A stretch of DNA of 64,000 bases from Rhyacichthys aspro (taxonomy: Eukaryota > Chordata > Actinopteri > Gobiiformes > Rhyacichthyidae): the NCBI GenBank assembly GCA_036850595.1, contig CM072159.1, positions 28,936,280 through 29,000,279 on the forward strand, in the 5' to 3' direction. Below are positions 58,262-64,000 of the stretch, in pieces; the stretch's first letter is position 1; each line of letters opens with the position of its first letter. The notes below the pieces were generated by a model. It searched no databases. It worked only from the letters and a program-made list of their open reading frames with translations, and was not told the origin of the DNA. A program made the translations under genes and the position numbers.

Positions 58262-58585
58262 TATTAAAAAGGCCCACTTTTATCTGTACTTTGTGAGGAG
58301 GCTGAAGTGATCCTAATATGGATGTCCTAACAATGTGTGGTGGAGGGTATAATGTCATCCTCCATCACTGTGTGGTATGGGACAGGAAGGCTCTGCAAAA
58401 AGTGGTTAAATCTGCTGAAAAATAACTCACAAGCCCTTCAGGAGCAGAGCCACCTCCATCGGGATGGTCCTGTTGACACCCCTGACTCAGACAGAAGGCA
58501 GCCCCAAAGCCAGAACAAGGTTAATACACTGCTTCTTCCAGAGGCTGTAAGACTGAAGAACTTTTCCCCAAGCGACAGGATCTAA
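58262..58585 (+). mobile_element. non-LTR retrotransposon 3' coding remnant
   Basis: CACTTTTATCTGTACTTTGT encodes FYLYFVRRL-like residues. CATCACTGTGTGGTATGGGA encodes ITVWYG, followed by AGGCTCTGCAAAAAGTGGTT and a C-terminal part with LLLPEAVRLKNFSP. The order FLRRL / SITVWYG / KALQRVVK / LPxAVRLLN is typical of the region after the RT domain in fish LINEs. Several indels break the frame. Confidence 0.7.
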
Positions 58586-58649
58586 GTGACTTGTCTTTGC
58601 AGGTGGAAATGACAATACACTCCTTTCTTTTACCACTGTGACAGACATA

Positions 58650-59215
58650 CAGTTGTCCCTCGCTATAACGCGGTTCAACTTTCGCGGTCTCGCTGTTTCA
58701 CAGATGTTTTTTAGTGCAATTTTGCATGTTTTGTTTTTTACAGCGTATGAATGCGCATTGTGTTCTGCGTCCTGATTGGCTAAGGGACTGTAGACCATTG
58801 TCAATCAGTCTCCTCCGTGCCGTGTCTCCTGTACAGTACAGAATGCGTTCGGCCAAATTTACATAAATGTTCGCTCTAGCAGTGTGACTCTGAAGTGCTG
58901 TATGTTTGCAAGTTTTCTCCTCGACAAAACCCACAATGTCGACGAAACGTTCTGCACCGACAAAGGCACCTGCGGTCTCACCCAAAAGACAGAGGAAGAT
59001 GCTAAGGTTTGAACTTTGAGAGTGTTTAAACAAGAGAGAAATGTGAGAAAATGTTAATGCCTGTCTGAGAAAAGTGTATAAAGTGTGTGGTGAGGGGTTT
59101 TACAGCCTTAAAACATATAGAATAAATGTAAAAAATAAAGCTGACTACTTCGCGGATTTCACCTATTGAGGGTTATTTTTAGAATGTAACCCCCGCCATA
59201 AACGAGGGACCACTG
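58650..59215 (+). mobile_element. Tigger/pogo-like DNA transposon relic, 566 bp
   Basis: TA target duplication at 58648-58649 and 59216-59217. Left end CAGTTGTCCCTCGCTATAAC, right end (reverse complement) CAGTGGTCCCTCGTTTATGG. CAGT.GTCCCTCG termini and a TA site are typical of Tc1/mariner-pogo (Tigger) elements. It contains a transposase N-terminal stub (58936-59019). Most of the transposase is deleted. Confidence 0.85.
58936..59019 (+). pseudogene. transposase N-terminal stub of the Tigger-like element
   Basis: 27 codons from ATG 58936, starting MSTKRSAPTKAPAVSPKRQR and ending KMLRFEL then TGA. The basic start resembles the N-terminus of pogo/CENP-B-type transposases just before the first helix-turn-helix. 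The catalytic DDE part is absent. Confidence 0.6.
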
Positions 59216-60129
59216 TAATCTAGGATCTAAGTAGATGATGTTTGGCTGCTTAAAGCATTCAAATCTACATTAAAGCTACATTCATGAAAAACTGTGTCTA
59301 TCTATCGTCTCACTGTTTACACCTGGATGCCCCTTATGCTGCTACACTCCACAACAATCACCACAACTTACCCAAACTTATATCACACACATAATCAGTC
59401 TCTTTAGGAAAGAGTATATGGTAGTGTAATAACACACTACTAAACATTTTGCACACGTTTCCAATTTCAACAAATGAAAAAAGTTGTCAGAAATTACATT
59501 TGGCATCATTTTACGGCCCGGAAGAACCATTTAAAGCTTGTTTACCGTGTTAGAGGCTAGTGGCTCTGCTCTGGACTTACAGGGAGTCGGGGCATGCCCT
59601 GAACTAGAAAGAGGGGCTAAATGGCCGTGGGATGTCCCTGATCTTTGAAAAGCGTCTCCCAGGACTGAGAGAATCCAGGGGCAGCCACACTTGGTCCAAC
59701 TCTGCCCAAAGCAGCCCAGAGGACCAGCACAATGGCCAAGTATGTGTCCACACTGTAATTCAATCAACATCAAATCTAACTTGAAGAAATGTAAGTTATG
59801 TTATTTAATTTTAAGTTGAAGGCGCACATTCTCTTTTGGTCATAAACCCTGGTGAAATGTGCATAAACATAAGCGTTTACTCACATCCAACAGGCTCCTG
59901 CAGCAGAGCAGCAGCCGGAGCAGCTGCAGAAGTCTTTTGGTGAGGGCACATCTGTTAGACTGGCTTAGTGCAGGCAAACTGTCTGTTGACAGCAAATGTT
60001 TTCACTCAAGTCTGCATTGTGAGTTATCATATACGGAGGCAGCTCTCAAATTCATTTATGACTTTTCTTCCTGGCTTTCAATCACGCTTTGTCTCTCATG
60101 TAAACTATGTCTCTGTCTCCTTCTGGTTT

Positions 60130-60420
60130 CTCTTTCATTCACTGCCCATTTGAGGCTCGGCTGCGAGCGAGTTAAATCAATTATACCTGCAGCAGCTGAA
60201 ATATTTGCGGCCATTTCAAATACAGGCTTTGCCCAGGTATCTCTTTAGAGCCACCCCCGTTTGAAGAGGGGAGAGGGCAGGTCGAGGGGCACATAACTCC
60301 GACGCTCTATCATCCACCGCCTCATCGCTCACAGTAATAGCCTCTCTTCCTTCACATTTCCACTGAATGGGCCGTGATGGAAAGGCATGTTTTTATGTAC
60401 CTCGACTATGTGGATTGGTG
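60130..60420. promoter_or_regulatory. possible enhancer-like island
   Basis: GAGTTAAATCAATTATACC, GCAGCAGCTGAAATATTTGC, CAGTAATAGCC and GGGCCGTGATGG in GC-balanced repeat-free sequence. Inference from composition and motifs. Confidence 0.27.
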
Positions 60421-61114
60421 TGATTGTATGATTGATTCGAAACCCTGTGTTTGTTCCTGTGAGTCACGCCGTTTGTGTGTAGGCAGTAAATGAAAAATAC
60501 CAGCATGTAGTTGTTGGAACAAAACGGTCTGACCCTCAACCTCCCAGGCTTTTTAAGTGTGTCTCTTTTCAATGGGAGCTTTCATTGTGCAGACATTCAA
60601 TGGTATGATTACTCAGGTGTGTGCATGAGTGTGCGACAGGGTACTATGGGTGTGGTTGTCACACTCATTCTTAAGGTGTAATATAGTAATGTAATGTAAT
60701 GTGCAGGGATTGTATGATATAGGCTTGTTTGAGGATGGATCATGTCAAAGTTTGTACCATAGAGTTTAACCAAATACCACATCAGTCAAAACTAGTTCAA
60801 TAGAGTGTAGTGAATTAACTTGTCATTTGTCTGTTTGGTAAATAAACATTTAAAACCCCACAGAAGCCAGTGGAAATGTCATGACATCCTACAACTGCAC
60901 AGAGAGGACAAACTGAGCACTGCTTTGGGGAAAAAAAAAGAAAGTCCATAGAAGCTGTAGACACAAGTTTCTAAGACAAACTCATCATCTGAATCATTTC
61001 TGTAATATTTGTTCAGACACAACAGAATGTCCCTGTTGGGCTGCTGTAGTTTAAGTATGGAAGTGAGGTGTGGAAATGTAATCTGACTGGACTGGTCCCA
61101 GACTGGTTCACAAA

Positions 61115-61177
61115 GTCTTGGACAAGAGACGAAACATGTTCACCTTTAAACCTTCGTCCAGATGCCTTTTTGAAACC
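61115..61177 (+). repeat. degenerate relative of the 52.8-kb fold-back arm
   Basis: TTCACCTTTAAACC, GTCCAGATGCC and TTTTTGAAACC occur in the same order and spacing as TTCACCTCAAACC, GTCCAGATGCC and GTCAGAAAACC at 52805-52845. GACAAGAGACGAAACATG precedes it. Confidence 0.65.
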
Positions 61178-61984
61178 TTCATTAAATTAGCTGGTGTTAA
61201 ATGCCTCTGACTTTGCTGATATTACTGAATTAGACCTATTGATATAAGGGTTTCTGATGAACCTGTGTGACACATGAGCAATATTTATGTAAATTTAAAC
61301 TGAATTTACTGAATACAGAACCCACAGTAAATGAGTGAGAGTAAGTGGATGTCTGTCAGTGTTAGCGATATCTGCGATTACCTGACCATGATCCAGGATG
61401 TGCCCCCAGTAAAAAATGAAAGAATTATTACAGAATAAAAGCCAAATGATTAGTGTCAATGAAGCTTTATCAATATATGATGTAATATAATACGTTAATT
61501 TATTTTGTGATATTATATTTTATACAATTTTGAGTGTGATTTATAGTTTGTTATTGCCAGTAACTTCAAAATAATCAGTAAATAGTTGATGGTGGTAGTG
61601 GTATAAAATATAAAATAAGATATACAGATTAAAACAGGGCCACATACAGTAGCTCCATCAGCTTCAATAGGAAAACATTATCTACTGAGTGAACACTGGT
61701 ATTACACCTTGGATTGAGGCCAGGTTGGGTTTTTGTCGAGTCAAACACCTGTAAAGTACCAGTTTTGAGGAGTCTTACGCTGAGGGCACTGACAGACTTT
61801 AGACTGAGGTTCACTGAGCACCATTCACACACAGCACACACACGTATCCTCACTGTAACCGAGTCCAAGCCCGAGCAGAGCCAAGACGCTGTGTATAGAA
61901 CAAGAAAGACACTTTGTTTACGCTTTAGGGCCCTTCACCGCTCAACCGGCGAAAGAGGGAAATCAACTCATCCCTGGTTCCCTC

Positions 61985-62077
61985 GCCACCGCCGCGTCGT
62001 CAACAGATGAAGTCAGCATCTCACACCCAACAGATGGAGCGCAGGGAACAGCAGCCTACTTTACCAAATGGACTTTT
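61985..62077 (+). repeat. 93-bp direct repeat, copy 1
   Basis: Begins GCCACCGCCG and runs through AACAGATGAAGTCAGCATCT to AATGGACTTTT. It matches 63237-63329 at about 88 of 93 positions with no gaps, offset exactly 1252 bp. Confidence 0.93.
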
Positions 62078-62203
62078 CTTTTCCCTGCTTCCAGTCTGCT
62101 AATCACTGTCTGTCTGTGAGGAGTGTGGAGGTAAGGAAGTGACACGTTCAGGCAGAAGTATTTAACCATTTAGTCATTGATTGTTTTAACATTTTGGTTT
62201 GTT

Positions 62204-62238
62204 CAGGGGCAGGAGCATATCCCAGCTGACTTAGAGCT
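62204..62238 (-). repeat. short SINE-tail fragment
   Basis: GGGGCAGGAGCATATCCCAG followed by CTGACTTAGAGC resembles the reverse complement of the fish SINE tail (GGCTGGAGCCTATCCCAGCTGACTTAGGGC). About 30 bp only. Confidence 0.45.
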
Positions 62239-62779
62239 TGTTATTAGTTAATGAATTCTTATTTTAAAACATACTTTTAATGCATTTTTACATGGTATCT
62301 GTGCTGAGACTTGATAATTCCACAAACACAACGAGTCACATCTGAAAACAGTAATCTCGGACGGCTTGATTATGGCCTAAATGAAAATCCACTTCATGTT
62401 GAAATCGCTATTATTTAATTCAAACAATCTTTTTACATACTTTTTTTGTTTTCATTATAATGTGAGACTCTAATCAGCGCTGAATGCACCTGTGTTCACT
62501 GATTAGTTGCACAGGTTATACAAGTTTGGGCTTTATTTAGTCTTTACATGAAGTTCAATTTGAAATGAAAACACTTTTTAGTCAAATATCAGATTTCAAA
62601 GTCCAGTCCATATGCACACCCATTCATTCACTATTTTTTGGTTTGAATAAATGTTATTGTAGTTCTTAGAGCAAAGCTGAGTTATAAAACCTGGACAATT
62701 TAGTCTATATACTGTGTATCTTCTCAGTTATGGACAGCTATCATAACAGATCAAACATATTTAAATATTAAAGCATTCA

Positions 62780-62910
62780 TATTCTTCTTCTTATTCCCAT
62801 TAGGGGTCATGGGTGACTGGAGCCTATCCCAGCAGCTTTAGGCCTGAGGCGGGGTACACCTTGGACAATAGCCAGTTAGTCGCAGGGTTAACACTTAGAG
62901 AGAAAGTCCT
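62780..62910 (-). mobile_element. SINE 3' half, minus strand
   Basis: GGTGACTGGAGCCTATCCCA then GGCCTGAGGCGGGGTACACC, TTGGACAATAGCCAGT and TCGCAGGGTTAACAC, the reverse complement of the SINE tail, better preserved than at 52470. The matching 5' half lies at 63105-63246 in the same orientation. Confidence 0.72.
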
Positions 62911-63104
62911 AAATTGTCATTAGATTATACAAAATGCCAAACATAGTATATTTTTGTATACGTACTTATAAATAAACCTCACAAAGGATAATAAGATATT
63001 GAGGGGCCACAGAACGAGGGGATCATGTCCCTCCTGCCCCGCCTGAGATTTACGCTTATGTTACAAGTAAAAATGTATTAAATTATGTTCAGAGTCATCG
63101 TGCA

Positions 63105-63246
63105 TGTCACTGAAAGACAGCGAGAGGAAGCCCACACAAGTAAACTCCAAACAGAAAGGCCGTGGCCAGGTTTGGTAATCGGACCCTCCGCTTTGTTGCT
63201 GCGAGTCAAGAGCTCTAACCACTGTGCCGTCGCGCTGCCACCGCCG
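63105..63246 (-). mobile_element. SINE 5' half, minus strand
   Basis: The minus strand reads GGCACAGTGGTTAGAGCTCT (A box), then TCGCAGCAACAAAGCGGAGG, GTCCGATTACC (decayed B box) and CTTTCTGTTTGGAGTTTACT. Same family as 53161. It may be one element with 62780-62910, separated by about 195 bp. Confidence 0.68.
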
Positions 63247-63329
63247 GGTTTTCAACAGATGAAGTCAGCATCTCACACCCAGCAGATGGAGCGCAGGGAA
63301 CAGCAGCCGACTTTACCAAATGGACTTTT
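63237..63329 (+). repeat. 93-bp direct repeat, copy 2
   Basis: Same segment as 61985-62077 with about five substitutions. Its first ten bases (GCCACCGCCG) overlap the 5' end of the minus-strand SINE piece at 63105-63246. Confidence 0.93.
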
Positions 63330-64000
63330 ATTTCAGAGCATCGTCTGTGTGTAGAAAGTAGCAGGTTGAACGGGTTGTGTCTTTTCAGGTGATCAGAAAA
63401 GAGTGTTTGAGGAATCGAACTGGGTTAAAAACATTACTTATTGTTAAAAATAAGACATCCTCTCTTGGAAGTGAGGCTGGAGGGGGTTTAATATCAGATG
63501 TTGCTTTATTTTTTTACCGAGATCAGAGCATCCCGTTGATAAGGACACGCCTACCTAAAAACGCCCTCGATCAGATGAACAAACATCTCAAGCTCTGGGA
63601 GAAAAACACACACAATCTATTTATTTATTTTTTATCATTTATCCTTTAAGTCGTCTGTTTTTTGTCCGTATAATTCCTTTATTCTTCACACCCAAATCAA
63701 GAGCCTCTGTGCGCCGCAGATAAATAGGAATTCCTAACTCCAATGGTTCATTTGTCATGGTGCGAATTCCAAGAGTGGAGTCTCGAAATAGCTCGACTGT
63801 TCAAGCGCGGTTGTTGCCTCGGGCTCGGTGGCATGTAGGAGGCTTTGGTGATATTTGCTTTTTGCATATTTTCTACTAGGGGGCTTTTTTTGGAAAGGAG
63901 ATATGCACTTTTCCCATTGCAAACATCGCAGAAAAAAAGAAAAAAGGCATTTTTGTGTGTGTTCTGAGCCGCACGTTGTAGGAGGCTATGCCCATTATTT
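63330..64000. other. window end: no gene seen
   Basis: A/T-rich to 63660, then a more complex block (63700-64000) without a recognisable frame or repeat. A 90-codon plus-strand frame at 63377-63649 has no known domain. Confidence 0.6.

Larger units (their letters stand above)
59218..61984. other. intergenic: no gene seen
   Basis: An enhancer-like block lies at 60130-60420, a repeat relative at 60888-60924 and a fold-back relative at 61115-61177. 59220-59540, 60440-60880 and 61180-61700 are A/T-rich with no supported feature. Confidence 0.7.

Noticed and set aside
1..64000. CRISPR arrays, operons, phage genes or a bacterial-type defence system
   Set aside because: The window is vertebrate nuclear DNA with a spliced gene; no regularly spaced repeats or compact gene clusters are present.

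Overview
The window looks like a piece of a teleost fish nuclear genome, probably from a compact percomorph-type genome. The reasons are the intron-exon structure, the 3.7-5.2 kb main introns, the many CA/GT microsatellites, relics of fish-type tRNA-derived SINEs, and remnants of hAT, Tigger/pogo-like and non-LTR elements. Nothing in it looks bacterial or viral, and the species cannot be named from the sequence.

The only protein-coding gene I can support is the 3' part of sox5, a SoxD-group HMG-box transcription factor, on the + strand. Seven coding exons (9101-9265, 13507-13705, 18950-19125, 22817-22919, 23003-23176, 24720-24936, 25732-26029) join in frame with matching splice phases. They give the last 443 residues and end at TAG 26027-26029. 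They carry the segment after the N-terminal coiled coils, a PLNLS (CtBP-type) motif, a short helical segment, the complete HMG box (split between two exons at Gly-273 of the fragment) and an acidic C-terminal tail. The promoter and the exons for the N-terminal coiled coils must lie upstream, since bases 1-9100 read as intron. The 3' UTR probably runs to about 28.03 kb, where two overlapping AATAAA signals lie.

From about 28 kb to 64 kb I find no protein-coding gene. This fits the gene-poor region 3' of SOX5 in other vertebrates. It holds: (i) islands of non-repetitive, homeodomain-, SOX- and POU-motif-bearing sequence that look like conserved non-coding (enhancer) elements, also seen in the sox5 introns; (ii) a small tRNA-Gln cluster on the minus strand at 40.86-41.58 kb, with one intact TTG gene, one copy missing its anticodon arm and one degenerate CTG copy; (iii) dead mobile elements: a hAT-type element with an intact 8-bp target duplication (36.29-36.71 kb), a Tigger/pogo-like element with a transposase N-terminal stub (58.65-59.22 kb), two non-LTR retrotransposon fragments (43.2 and 58.3 kb), several SINE pieces and a nested fold-back repeat (52.6-52.85 kb).

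Points most worth a second look: three in-frame candidate acceptors at the sox5 exon beginning near 18950; the 83-bp intron just before the HMG box, whose retention would remove the DNA-binding domain; a perfect palindrome made of two SOX cores inside a sox5 intron; a downstream island with four SOX cores; and the tRNA-Gln array. I saw no clearly new gene system. All statements about conservation are inferences without alignment.
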